A stretch of DNA of 45,898 bases from Candidatus Atribacteria bacterium (lineage in GTDB: Bacteria > Atribacterota > Atribacteria > Atribacterales > Atribacteraceae), in contig PWXL01000132.1 of the NCBI GenBank assembly GCA_003561145.1, positions 1 through 45,898 on the forward strand, read 5' to 3'. The notes beneath the pieces are model-generated. The model saw only the letters and a list, made by a program, of their open reading frames with translations, did no database searches and was not told where the DNA came from. A program made the position numbers and the translations under genes. Shown one piece after another: positions 15,889 through 24,778 of this stretch (position 1 is the stretch's first letter; every line of letters starts with the position of its first letter).

Positions 15889-17387
15889 AGGTGGGTACAC
15901 TTGCAGAAATCCTCATAAACCTTTCCAGCGCAATAAAAAACGCAGAGGAAACACTTACTGGATTGGCGGTTGATTCCCGCCTGGTCCGGCCGGGCTATGT
16001 TTTTTTTGCAGTTCCGGGAACCAATACTGATGGTCATCTTTTTATACCACAGGCAGTGGAGCGCGGTGCAGTGTGTGTCGTTTTGCAGAATTCCACCTCC
16101 CTCCCACCACCAGAGACAAATGTTTCATGGATTCTCGTAGACGACAGCCGCCGTGCCATGGCTCAGGCGGCTGCACATTTTCATGATTACCCCTCAAAGA
16201 AAATGCGGATTATCGGCGTGACGGGGACAAACGGGAAAACAACAACGTGCTTTTACCTGCACAACATATTGGAGGAAGCCGGTTTTCCTGCGGGCCTTCT
16301 CACAACCGTTAAGAACCTGGTTGGGAACGAGGAATTTGAGGCCGTCAATACTACCGAAGAATCATTACATATCTATCAACGCTTGAAATCAATGGAAGTC
16401 AAAGGAATGAACCATGCCGTGATGGAAATATCTTCCCATGGACTGGCACTGGGAAAAGTGGACGGTATGCATTTCAGTGCAGCTATTATAACCAATATCA
16501 TACCGGAGCACCTGGAATTTCATGGAAGCTTCGAACACTACCTGAACAGCAAAAAATTGTTACTACAGATGATTGGGGGTAACTGCGATACAACATATAG
16601 CCGCATGATAGCAGTGAACCGGGGCGATGCTCACGCTTTTGGTATGGTTGAGCAGTCGGGACTGCCCTTCATCACTTTCGGTCTCACGCGAGAAGCAGAA
16701 GTTCGAGCGGAAAATATCCATAATTGTATCGACGGTTCCACTTTCATCCTGGTAAGTCCGTGGGGTGATATACCCGCTGCTGTTGCTTTACCGGGTTCCC
16801 ATAATGTATGTAACGCATTGGGTGCCGCCGCCTTAGCTCTTGAATTCGGTATTGATATTCAAGTGGTTGGCAGAAGTCTACTCAAGAGCGAACGTGTGCC
16901 TGGTCGCTGGGAAAGGGTACTGTGCGGGCAGCCATTCGAGGTAGTGGTTGATTTTGCCCACAATTGGCACGGACTTGAGCGCACACTTACGTTGATTCGG
17001 GAGGTATCACATGGAAAAGTGATTACGGTATTCGGGTGCGGAGGGGAGCGGGACATTCGTAAGAGACCGTTGATGGGAGAGGTAGCAGCGCGGTACAGTG
17101 ATGTGTGCATTCTTACCGCTGATAACCCCCGCCATGAAGATCCACTTGAGACGGTAAAGGGCGCTCTCGAGGGCGTGGAACGTGTTGCTGAAGAGAAAAC
17201 AGTGCACAGAATTGTTCTCTTGGACCGTACAGAAGCCATCCAGGCGGCTCTTTCCTTGGCGGAAGCTGAAGACGTCGTTTTCCTCGCAGGAAAAGGTCCG
17301 GAAAGACTGCAAATTTATGCTGATACAGTGGTTCCACATAATGATGCGGAGGTAGCACGGCGTTATTTGAAAGGAAAAGCGAGTTGA
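15885..17387 (+). CDS. murE: UDP-MurNAc-L-Ala-D-Glu:meso-diaminopimelate ligase
   Basis: Adds the third residue of the peptidoglycan stem peptide. 500 residues. The ATP loop is GVTGTNGKTTT (111-121). DNPR at 413-416 is the meso-DAP recognition motif, so a DAP-type wall is predicted; lysine-type enzymes differ here. The start is a TTG at 15885 overlapping the ftsI TGA, with GGAGGT (15870-15875) 9 nt upstream; the GTG at 15891 is too far from that site. DAP supply is consistent with lysC-asd at the left end of the window. The stop overlaps murF. Confidence 0.97.
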   Translation: MKVGTLAEILINLSSAIKNAEETLTGLAVDSRLVRPGYVFFAVPGTNTDGHLFIPQAVERGAVCVVLQNSTSLPPPETNVSWILVDDSRRAMAQAAAHFHDYPSKKMRIIGVTGTNGKTTTCFYLHNILEEAGFPAGLLTTVKNLVGNEEFEAVNTTEESLHIYQRLKSMEVKGMNHAVMEISSHGLALGKVDGMHFSAAIITNIIPEHLEFHGSFEHYLNSKKLLLQMIGGNCDTTYSRMIAVNRGDAHAFGMVEQSGLPFITFGLTREAEVRAENIHNCIDGSTFILVSPWGDIPAAVALPGSHNVCNALGAAALALEFGIDIQVVGRSLLKSERVPGRWERVLCGQPFEVVVDFAHNWHGLERTLTLIREVSHGKVITVFGCGGERDIRKRPLMGEVAARYSDVCILTADNPRHEDPLETVKGALEGVERVAEEKTVHRIVLLDRTEAIQAALSLAEAEDVVFLAGKGPERLQIYADTVVPHNDAEVARRYLKGKAS

Positions 17388-18787
17388 GATTTCAGCTGAC
17401 CGATGTACTCCGTTTGACGGGGGGAAAAGTAGCTGCTCCGGGAGACGCCTCTGTATTTAACGGGGTAGTTTCCGATAGCAGGGAGTGCCGTGCAGGGTCT
17501 CTTTTCGCTGCGTTGAAAGGGGAAAAGACAGACGGGCACTTGTATCTCAAAGAGGCCCATTCACGAGGAGCTGCGGGAGCCTTGGTTGAAAGGGGAAATA
17601 GTGCGCTATCAGGTTTCGTGCAAATTCAAGTGGAAAATACCTTGCCTGCACTCCTTTCCCTGGGAAGATGGGCCCTGGACACATTGGGTGGACACCGAAT
17701 TGCATTTACCGGAACCGTGGGAAAAACCACCATAAAAAATTTTTTTCTCCACCTTCTTTCCGGCCATTTCTCCGTTGAAGCCACTCCGCACAGTTACAAT
17801 ACGCCGTTGGGCATAGCTCTCTCCTTTTGCGGTTTTCGTGAGGGAAGCCGGTTGTTTCTTGTAGAGGCCGGCATCAATGCTTTGGGAGAGATGCAGGAAC
17901 TCTACTCAGCCATTCGGCCACACACGGTTATACTCTCTCCCATCGGTGAAGGGCACCTGGAGGGTTTACAAAGTGTCGAGAGAGTTGTGCAGGAAAAGAT
18001 CCAGCTTGTGGGGAAGGGAGTAGAGCGGGTATATGTCCACGCTGACAACCTGCAGTGGGATGAAATACGGTCCTTGTGCCAGAGGCCTGGGAGGGAAGTA
18101 TACTGTTACGGTGGAAACACCTCTTTGCGTATTGAGAAGTATATTTTTCATCCTGATACAGTGCGTTCCTCAATTCACTGTGTTGTCTTCGGCTCAACCC
18201 TTGAGATAGATCTTCCCTTCATATCCCCTCAGGCCTCGGAATTACTGCTCCCCGCGCTTCATTTTGCCCTCGAATCTGGAATGAGCACACCGGAAATACA
18301 AAGACGGGTTTCCGCTTTTCTGCCTTCCCGGGGCCGGGAGAGGTTGTATACGGTGAAGGGGGGAATCGTTATTGACGATACATACAACGCCAATCCTGTT
18401 TCAATGCGCAAGAGTCTTGAAATATTGCCTCTTTTTCAGCGGAGGGGATATGAAACCTGGGCGGTCTTGGGCGATATGCTTGAACTGGGAAGAGCCAGTG
18501 AGAGTGCTCACCAGGAGGTGATCCGAACCCTTGTTGGATTGGGAATAGACAAAACGATATTGCGAGGAAGCCTTTTCCACAGGGCAGCCGACCGTGTATT
18601 GTCACAGGAACAAGGGGGCGGTGGGATATTTGTGGCTTCTTCTCACCGCGAAGTAGAAGGGATCCTCCATGAACATTTAGGTGAAGCTGAAAAAAAATGG
18701 GTTGTTTTATTCAAAGGGTCCAGGGGAATGCGCATGGAAGAATCAATTCCACAATTTTTGCAAGAGGACCTTTCTGATGCCGGTTGA
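17384..18787 (+). CDS. murF: UDP-MurNAc-tripeptide:D-Ala-D-Ala ligase
   Basis: Completes the UDP-MurNAc-pentapeptide with D-Ala-D-Ala. 467 residues with N-terminal, central ATPase and C-terminal domains. The P-loop reads GTVGKTT (110-116), with T-V where G-S-N-G-K-T-like sequences are usual; the catalytic GKT is intact. DDTYNANPVSM (about 328-338) is the characteristic MurF motif. The start is TTG with AAAGGA 9 nt upstream, in a 4-nt overlap with murE; the end overlaps mraY by 11 nt. No D-Ala-D-Ala ligase (ddl) gene lies in this window. Confidence 0.96.
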   Translation: MRFQLTDVLRLTGGKVAAPGDASVFNGVVSDSRECRAGSLFAALKGEKTDGHLYLKEAHSRGAAGALVERGNSALSGFVQIQVENTLPALLSLGRWALDTLGGHRIAFTGTVGKTTIKNFFLHLLSGHFSVEATPHSYNTPLGIALSFCGFREGSRLFLVEAGINALGEMQELYSAIRPHTVILSPIGEGHLEGLQSVERVVQEKIQLVGKGVERVYVHADNLQWDEIRSLCQRPGREVYCYGGNTSLRIEKYIFHPDTVRSSIHCVVFGSTLEIDLPFISPQASELLLPALHFALESGMSTPEIQRRVSAFLPSRGRERLYTVKGGIVIDDTYNANPVSMRKSLEILPLFQRRGYETWAVLGDMLELGRASESAHQEVIRTLVGLGIDKTILRGSLFHRAADRVLSQEQGGGGIFVASSHREVEGILHEHLGEAEKKWVVLFKGSRGMRMEESIPQFLQEDLSDAG

Positions 18788-19739
18788 AAGCTTCGTGTAT
18801 GGCGGTTTTTTCCTCGCTTTTTTAGTGAGTGCGGTTCTTTTTCCGTTTTTTATTTCCTGGCAAAAGCGCCGCAGGGTAGGTCAAAAAATTAAGAAGGAAG
18901 GTCCCGATCTTCATCTCCATAAAGAAAATACCCCGAGTATGGCTGGAGTAGTCATCGTTGTATCCCTTATTCTCACTATTGTGCTGTTGGGGAGGGATAC
19001 ATCGATACCCACAGGTGGCATTATTGTAGTGGTTGCTTTTTTCACGCTGGGTTTTTTAGATGATGTTCTCAAAAACTTTTTCAACCGTCCATGGGGGTTG
19101 AAAGCCCGGGCCAAATTTACTTTCCAGCTTCTTTTGAGTGGAGCTGTGATGGGATGGGGAATACAATTTTTCCCTGCCAGGGTAGGTGTGCCCTTTTCAG
19201 AGAGGATATGGGAATTCCACCCCGTACTTTTCTTTTTTTTTGGAGTATTCGTTTTGGTGGCTTCGTCCAACGCTTTTAACATTTCCGACGGGCTGGATGG
19301 TCTTGCGGGGGGATGTGGAACACTGTCATTTTTGTTTTGGGGATGGTATTTTATCCAAAGAGGCGCACCATCCTTGTCATTGCTGAGCTTTTCCATAGCC
19401 GGAGCTGTTTTTTCTTTTCTCTGGTATAATACCTGGCCTGCTCGTATATTTATGGGTGATTCCGGTTCTTTGAGTCTGGGGGCGTTACTGGGTTTTTTAG
19501 CCCTGGCATCCGGCGAATCGTTGCTTTTGGTGCTATGCGGCTTGGTATTTGTGATTGATACTTTCTCAGTAATCATACAGGTTCTTTCTTATAAAATCAG
19601 AAAAAAAAGAATATTTCTTATGAGTCCCTTTCACCACCACTTGGAGCTGGCCGGCTGGAAAGAACCCCAGGTAACTGTGCGGTTCTGGATGATACACGGA
19701 CTGGGGGTGTTCCTCGCTCTTGTAAGCGCGGGAAGGTGA
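18777..19739 (+). CDS. mraY: Phospho-MurNAc-pentapeptide translocase
   Basis: Integral membrane enzyme that forms lipid I from UDP-MurNAc-pentapeptide and undecaprenyl phosphate. 320 residues, about ten membrane helices. Conserved motifs are FLDDVLKN (D95, D96), NAFNISDGLDGLAGG (nucleotide pocket), FMGDSGS (D228) and the histidine motif PFHHHLELAGW. The ATG at 18777 lies inside the murF end, with AGAGGA at good spacing; an upstream in-frame start at 18681 would add a non-homologous extension. murD follows after 4 nt. Confidence 0.97.
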   Translation: MPVESFVYGGFFLAFLVSAVLFPFFISWQKRRRVGQKIKKEGPDLHLHKENTPSMAGVVIVVSLILTIVLLGRDTSIPTGGIIVVVAFFTLGFLDDVLKNFFNRPWGLKARAKFTFQLLLSGAVMGWGIQFFPARVGVPFSERIWEFHPVLFFFFGVFVLVASSNAFNISDGLDGLAGGCGTLSFLFWGWYFIQRGAPSLSLLSFSIAGAVFSFLWYNTWPARIFMGDSGSLSLGALLGFLALASGESLLLVLCGLVFVIDTFSVIIQVLSYKIRKKRIFLMSPFHHHLELAGWKEPQVTVRFWMIHGLGVFLALVSAGR

Positions 19740-19743
19740 AAAT

Positions 19744-21063
19744 ATGGCGGTTTTTGTTCTTGGTTTAGGAAGGACCGGGTTCAGTGTCTGCCGGTTTTTT
19801 TTGCAAAAAGGAGAAAAAGTAGTAGCCTATGATGATGCTCTGCCCGTTGAAAAAATTCCCAAAGAGTTGGCAGAAAATACCCGGTTTACTTTTTCTGTCC
19901 CCGGGAAAGGAGAACGTTATGAAGAAGCGGTAGTAAGCCCCGGTATCGCTTCTTCTCATCCCCTGATCCATATTCTGGAACAGTCAGGTATTCCACTGGT
20001 GAGCGAGATCGAGGTAGCTTGCAGGGAGATTTCCTTTCCACTCATCGGTGTCACCGGCTCACAAGGAAAAAGCACCACTGTATCGCTGCTGGGGGAATTT
20101 TTACGAGAACACGGCTTGAAGGTTTTCGTGGGCGGGAACCTGGGAATACCTCTGTGTGATATTTCCGGTGGGTTCAAAAGCTATGATTGGGGAGTGGTCG
20201 AACTCAGTAGCTTTCAGTTGGAGAGGACTTTTACCGCCCGGTTCCACATAGCAGGCATCGTGAACATTTTTCCGAATCATCTGGACCGTCATGGCACCAT
20301 GGAAAGGTATGCTGAAGCAAAGTACAGGATTTATGACAACCAGTCACGTGATGATTATTCGCTCCTCAATGTGTGTCGACCCGCTTGGCAATCTCCTCGA
20401 ACACGGTTTCTCAAGTCCCGCTCTCTTCTTTTTGCAGCTTCAGGCCGGCTTTTCGAAGGAGCGTATATCAGCGGAAATCGTCTGGTGTTAGTACTCGATG
20501 GAAAAAAAACAGAAATCACACTGGAGAGGTGGTCCTTGACGGGACGGCACAATCTCGAAAACCTGGCTTTCGCGGCACTCGCCGCCAGCATAGCAGGTGT
20601 CCCGGGCCAGACACTGGAACGTGTATTGCCTTCCTTTCGCAGTCTTCCCCACCGTATCGAGTTTGTGAGGAAAAGAGACGGGGTGAATTATTACAATGAT
20701 TCTAAGTCTACAACTCCTTCTGCCACAAAAGCAGCGGTTGACTCCTTGAGCGGGCCGATAATCCTGTTGCTGGGAGGCAGAGGGAAAAGCCTTGATTTTT
20801 ACCGGTTGCAGGAAATATTGGCGGGAGGGAAAGTAAAAAAAGTGATTCTCTTCGGTGAGGATCGCTTGAGAATAGCGGAATTTCTCCCTTCATCTCTTCC
20901 CCGGGAGATAGTGAAAGGACTACCTGATGCGGTAAAGATTGCCGCCGCTTCGGCGGTGAGTGGAGATCAGGTTCTTTTATCCCCTGCTTGCACCAGCTGG
21001 GATGGATACCGGGATTTTGAACAGCGAGGCGAACACTTCAGGAGGTTGGTTGATGGATTCTGA
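19744..21063 (+). CDS. murD: UDP-MurNAc-L-Ala:D-glutamate ligase
   Basis: Adds D-glutamate to UDP-MurNAc-L-Ala. 439 residues. The N-terminal UDP-binding loop is LGLGRTGFS (about 6-14), the ATP loop GVTGSQGKST (102-111), and YYNDSKSTTPSAT is the conserved ATP/substrate segment. The C-terminal domain includes LLLGGRGKSLDF and LLSPACTSWD, both typical of MurD. The ATG has GAAGGTGA upstream. The last 11 nt overlap ftsW. Confidence 0.97.
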   Translation: MAVFVLGLGRTGFSVCRFFLQKGEKVVAYDDALPVEKIPKELAENTRFTFSVPGKGERYEEAVVSPGIASSHPLIHILEQSGIPLVSEIEVACREISFPLIGVTGSQGKSTTVSLLGEFLREHGLKVFVGGNLGIPLCDISGGFKSYDWGVVELSSFQLERTFTARFHIAGIVNIFPNHLDRHGTMERYAEAKYRIYDNQSRDDYSLLNVCRPAWQSPRTRFLKSRSLLFAASGRLFEGAYISGNRLVLVLDGKKTEITLERWSLTGRHNLENLAFAALAASIAGVPGQTLERVLPSFRSLPHRIEFVRKRDGVNYYNDSKSTTPSATKAAVDSLSGPIILLLGGRGKSLDFYRLQEILAGGKVKKVILFGEDRLRIAEFLPSSLPREIVKGLPDAVKIAAASAVSGDQVLLSPACTSWDGYRDFEQRGEHFRRLVDGF

Positions 21064-22216
21064 GGGTGTTGATGTCCATAAACTGAAATCTTTTTTCAGA
21101 GATGAAAAAGGGTACCGCTGGTGGTGGGATACCGATCCTCTCCTTTTCTGGTCTGTAATAGGTTTACTATCCATTGGAGTGGTCATGGTTTTCAGTTCCA
21201 GCATGACCACGGGCTTGTACGCTTACGGTGACCCCTTTTTTTTCCTGAAACGGCATGCGGTAGGGTTGGTATTTGCTTTTTTAATTTTTATACCAGTGAG
21301 TTTCATGGAATTAAACCTCTTGCGTCGATTCAGCAAAAAATTTCTGGTATTTTCCTTTATTTTGCTTGTCCTTGTTTTTATACCCGGTTTAGGAAGAGAA
21401 GCAGGAGGCTCTTTTCGCTGGCTGGTGGTGGGATTTCTTACATTCCAGCCTTCGGAATTGGCCAAGCTTGCAATTGTCCTGTATATGGCGGATGCCCTTG
21501 TTGTGTATCCACACCGTGCGCAAGATTTTTTGTATGGTGTAGTTCCCTTTCTGGTTGTGGTAGGAGGTATGTGTCTTCTGGTGCTGTTGGAACCCGACCT
21601 TGGAACGTCATTATTTCTTCTTCTTATTACCTTTATTATGCTTTTCCTTGGTGGGCGCCGCATAATGCATCTTCTTCTTCCGGTTATCATTCTCATTCCG
21701 CTGGGGCTTTTTTTGATCTTTTTTGGAGGAAATGTTTACTGGAGAACACGTATCGAAGCTTTTTTGGATCCGGAAAGCGATCCCCTGGGACGGGGTTTTC
21801 ACATTATTCAGTCACTCATAGCTTTCGGATCGGGAGGCATACTGGGCAGGGGTTTGGGAGAGAGCCGGCAAAAATTCTTTTATCTTCCAGACAGGCATAC
21901 CGATTTTATATATGCTATTATCGGAGAGGAATTGGGTTTCGTGGGAACCTCAGTCGTCCTTATACTTTTTGGAATGATTTTATGGAGGGGTTGGCATATA
22001 GCGAAGAGGTGTCAGAATGAATTTCTGGGGCTTCTCGCCATGGGTGTCACGGCCAGTATTTTTCTCCAGGCGGCGATCAACCTGGGATCGGTATTGAAGA
22101 TCATTCCTGTTACCGGTATAACTCTTCCCCTGGTGAGCTACGGGAACTCTTCGCTTTTGATCACGCTTATTATGGTGGGAATATTATTCAATATCGCTGG
22201 ACGAGAGAAGGGGTGA
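21053..22216 (+). CDS. ftsW: SEDS peptidoglycan polymerase FtsW
   Basis: Glycosyltransferase that polymerises septal glycan strands with FtsI. 387 residues with about ten membrane helices. SEDS signatures are AGGSFRWL, FQPSELAKLA, a GRGLGESRQKFFYLPDRHTD loop, and PVTGITLPLVSYG near the C-terminus. ATG 21053 has GGAGG at 21041-21045 (7-nt spacing), so the longer frame from 20960 is rejected. Location between murD and murG supports FtsW over RodA. Confidence 0.96.
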   Translation: MDSEGVDVHKLKSFFRDEKGYRWWWDTDPLLFWSVIGLLSIGVVMVFSSSMTTGLYAYGDPFFFLKRHAVGLVFAFLIFIPVSFMELNLLRRFSKKFLVFSFILLVLVFIPGLGREAGGSFRWLVVGFLTFQPSELAKLAIVLYMADALVVYPHRAQDFLYGVVPFLVVVGGMCLLVLLEPDLGTSLFLLLITFIMLFLGGRRIMHLLLPVIILIPLGLFLIFFGGNVYWRTRIEAFLDPESDPLGRGFHIIQSLIAFGSGGILGRGLGESRQKFFYLPDRHTDFIYAIIGEELGFVGTSVVLILFGMILWRGWHIAKRCQNEFLGLLAMGVTASIFLQAAINLGSVLKIIPVTGITLPLVSYGNSSLLITLIMVGILFNIAGREKG

Positions 22217-22219
22217 TAC

Positions 22220-23299
22220 GTGCGCAGAATTTTTATTTGCGCCGGGGGAACAGGTGGTCATGTCTATCCTGCTTTGAGCTTGGCTTGGGAACTCTCCCGG
22301 CGAGCCGGTTTTGATGTCTGGTTTGTTGGGACCCGCAGAGGAATGGAAGGACGTTTGGTGCCCGAGGCGGGATTCGTTTTGAAATATATTCGAGCGCGTG
22401 GTTGGGACCGAAGCTGGGGGAAAAATTTTTTCCGCATGGCAAGTGACAACTTCTGCGGATTCTTTCAAGCGTGTGCCCTCCTTCTTCGATACAGGCCTGC
22501 GGGGATCCTATGCATGGGAAGCTACGTTTCTCTCCTTGTCGCATGCTGGGCGCGCCTTTTCCGGATACCCGTCTTTGTTCATGAACAGAATGTATTTCCG
22601 GGTTTAGCCAACAGGATGGTTTCCCGCTGGGCACAGAGAGTATATATTTCTTCTGAAGACTCGTTGGATTATTTGGAAAATCGGGATACAATTTATTTAA
22701 CAGGTAATCCGTTGCGACCGAATGTTCTTGGATGGAAAGGGAGAACGGAAGAAGCACGGAAACTCCTTGGCTTGAATTCTCAGCGTTCTACAGTGCTCGT
22801 TTTTGGCGGGAGCCGGGGCTCATCGCTGATAAACCACACCTTTATGAAGGCATGGGAAGAACTGGTTCATTTAAACATCCAGGTGATACATGTTACGGGT
22901 CCTGAAGAAATCAGCCGGGTGAAGGAATTTTCCCGTCCGTTCTCAGGACAATACTTTGTGTATGATTTTCTCGGGGAACCAGGTCCCGCTTACGCGGCGG
23001 CTGATGTTGCAGTATGCCGTGCAGGCGCAAGCACGACATTTGAATTGTTGTGGTTTGGACTCCCTGCGGTTATGATACCTTTTGAGAAGGCAACTGAAAG
23101 CCATCAAAAATATAACGCCCTTTGGCTTAAGAAAAAACAGTCAGCGGAGATTATCTGTGAAGAGGATCTTACTCCTCGCACACTTGCCAAAGCGGTACGG
23201 ATACTGTTGCAGGGGAGACGTGGAGAAGGAGGAGAATTACCCGGCAAAGCGGCTGAAAAGATCGTAGACTCCATCATTGAGTTTTTTCAAAAGGGTTGA
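22220..23299 (+). CDS. murG: UDP-GlcNAc:lipid I N-acetylglucosaminyltransferase
   Basis: Converts lipid I to lipid II at the inner membrane face. 359-residue GT-B protein. GGTGGH at 9-14 is the N-terminal glycine loop. FGGSRGSS begins the C-terminal domain. RAGASTTFEL and PFEKATESHQKYNA form the donor-binding signature. The GTG start has AAGGGGTGA just upstream. It is followed by a 99-nt gap, the widest in the dcw cluster. Confidence 0.97.
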   Translation: MRRIFICAGGTGGHVYPALSLAWELSRRAGFDVWFVGTRRGMEGRLVPEAGFVLKYIRARGWDRSWGKNFFRMASDNFCGFFQACALLLRYRPAGILCMGSYVSLLVACWARLFRIPVFVHEQNVFPGLANRMVSRWAQRVYISSEDSLDYLENRDTIYLTGNPLRPNVLGWKGRTEEARKLLGLNSQRSTVLVFGGSRGSSLINHTFMKAWEELVHLNIQVIHVTGPEEISRVKEFSRPFSGQYFVYDFLGEPGPAYAAADVAVCRAGASTTFELLWFGLPAVMIPFEKATESHQKYNALWLKKKQSAEIICEEDLTPRTLAKAVRILLQGRRGEGGELPGKAAEKIVDSIIEFFQKG

Positions 23300-23306
23300 A
23301 CTCTTG

Positions 23307-23359
23307 ATGAGTCAACCCGTCAGTGAGCACTTATGACTCACTCGCGACTCTCGACTCAT
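23307..23359 (+). repeat. Nested inverted repeats between murG and murC
   Basis: An outer inverted repeat pairs ATGAGTC (23307-23313) with GACTCAT (23353-23359). An inner pair is AGTGAG (23322-23327) with CTCACT (23337-23342). GACTC occurs three times on the + strand (23335, 23346, 23353) and once as GAGTC (23309). There is no T-run, so a standard terminator is unlikely. An operator, an RNA processing element or the remnant of a small repeat are all possible. Confidence 0.5.
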
Positions 23360-23398
23360 GGTATGAACGGGCATCTTAATGTATGAGGAGGAAACACG

Positions 23399-24778
23399 TT
23401 GGATACGAAAGCACTCCAACTGCCTTGCGCCCTGTTTTTTATAGGAATAGGCGGAACAGGTATGAGCGGCCTTGCCCTCATAGCCAACGGTATGGGGTAC
23501 GAGGTAAGCGGCTCGGATATTGCTGAAAGTGAAACCACCATCCGTTTGCGGGAACGGGGTATTCAAGTATATGTCGGACATTGTCGGGAACGGGTGCGCT
23601 CCAGCCAAGCGGTTATTGTTTCCTCCGCTATACCTCCTCATAATGAGGAGCTGTGTGCAGCCCGGTTACTGGGGATACCTGTCATACACCGGGGGGAAAT
23701 GCTTGCGTTTCTTCTGAACACAAAAAGGGGCATTGCCATTTCGGGGACGCATGGAAAGACCACCACGACATCCATGATCTCATTGCTGTTGGAAATCGCC
23801 GGGATGAACCCGACTGTTTTAATTGGTGGTGAACTTGAGGATATCGGGGGAAACGCAAAAAACGGAGAAGGGGAATATTTTGTTGCGGAAGCAGATGAAA
23901 GCGATGGTTCTTTTTTGCAGCTTCGCCCTTACTGTGGCATTATCACCAATATCGAGGATGACCACTTGGAACACTATGGCGATATGGAAGGTGAGATCAA
24001 GGCGTTTCAACGATTTTTGAACCAGATTAAACCTGAGGGGTTTGCCGTGGTGTGTGCTGATCACCCCAATGTGCGATCTATAATGGGGCACAGTGGCGTG
24101 CGCTACATCAGCTACGGTATTACAAGTGTGGATGCGGATTTTCAAGCTACCCTTTTGAGTGAAAAGCCGAGCGGGTACACCTTTAAAGTTGTGAACGGAA
24201 AAAAAGCCATCGGGCATTTTGAGATCAATATTCCAGGTGTTTTTAATGTGCTGAATTCGCTCGCTTGTATTTCAGTCGGATTGAACCTTGGCATACCCTT
24301 GGTGGCTATCTGCGAGGCTGTAGCCTCTTTCAGTGGGGTAAAACGCCGTTTTGAGAGAATAGGGGAAATACATGGGGCATTGGTGGTAGATGACTATGCT
24401 CATCATCCCACGGAAATGGACGCCGTTTTACAAACAGCTCTGACACGTGGCCGGGAGAGGGTAATTGTCATTTTCCAACCTCATCGGTACACCCGTACCT
24501 ATCGCCTTTTTCGGGCGATGGCCAGAACACTGCTTAAGGCTCACCGTGTTATGCTGTTGCCGGTATATTCGGCGGGAGAGGAACCCATAGATGCAGTCTC
24601 GTCACAGCTTGTACTCGAAGAACTGCAAAAGAGCGGATTTCAAGAGGCTTACCTGGCTGAAAGCCTGGAAGAAGCGGCGCGTGAAGTTGAAAAATGGCTC
24701 AGGCCCGGAGACCTGGTCATCACTATGGGAGCCGGAGATGTATGGAAGATCGGCACGTATTTGTGTGCGAAAGCGTAA
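23399..24778 (+). CDS. murC: UDP-MurNAc:L-alanine ligase
   Basis: First amino-acid addition to UDP-MurNAc. 459 residues. GIGGTGMSGLA (16-26) is the nucleotide-sugar loop and GTHGKTTT (116-123) the P-loop. EADESDGSF and DDYAHHPTE are conserved catalytic and ligand segments. The start is TTG, supported by the strong GAGGAGG about 8 nt upstream; no in-frame ATG gives a better N-terminus. The preceding inverted-repeat region may carry an extra control point. The last 37 nt overlap murB. Confidence 0.97.
   Translation: MDTKALQLPCALFFIGIGGTGMSGLALIANGMGYEVSGSDIAESETTIRLRERGIQVYVGHCRERVRSSQAVIVSSAIPPHNEELCAARLLGIPVIHRGEMLAFLLNTKRGIAISGTHGKTTTTSMISLLLEIAGMNPTVLIGGELEDIGGNAKNGEGEYFVAEADESDGSFLQLRPYCGIITNIEDDHLEHYGDMEGEIKAFQRFLNQIKPEGFAVVCADHPNVRSIMGHSGVRYISYGITSVDADFQATLLSEKPSGYTFKVVNGKKAIGHFEINIPGVFNVLNSLACISVGLNLGIPLVAICEAVASFSGVKRRFERIGEIHGALVVDDYAHHPTEMDAVLQTALTRGRERVIVIFQPHRYTRTYRLFRAMARTLLKAHRVMLLPVYSAGEEPIDAVSSQLVLEELQKSGFQEAYLAESLEEAAREVEKWLRPGDLVITMGAGDVWKIGTYLCAKA

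Noticed and set aside
17711..17731. Defective MurF P-loop (GTVGKTT)
   Set aside because: The essential G-K-T residues are intact and all other MurF motifs are present, so the enzyme should work.
18911..19576. 221-codon minus-strand frame antisense to mraY
   Set aside because: Lies wholly inside mraY, which has all catalytic motifs; the antisense product has no recognisable domain and mirrors mraY codon bias.
22233..22757. 174-codon minus-strand frame antisense to murG
   Set aside because: Shadow of a well-supported murG; no domain, no ribosome-binding site.
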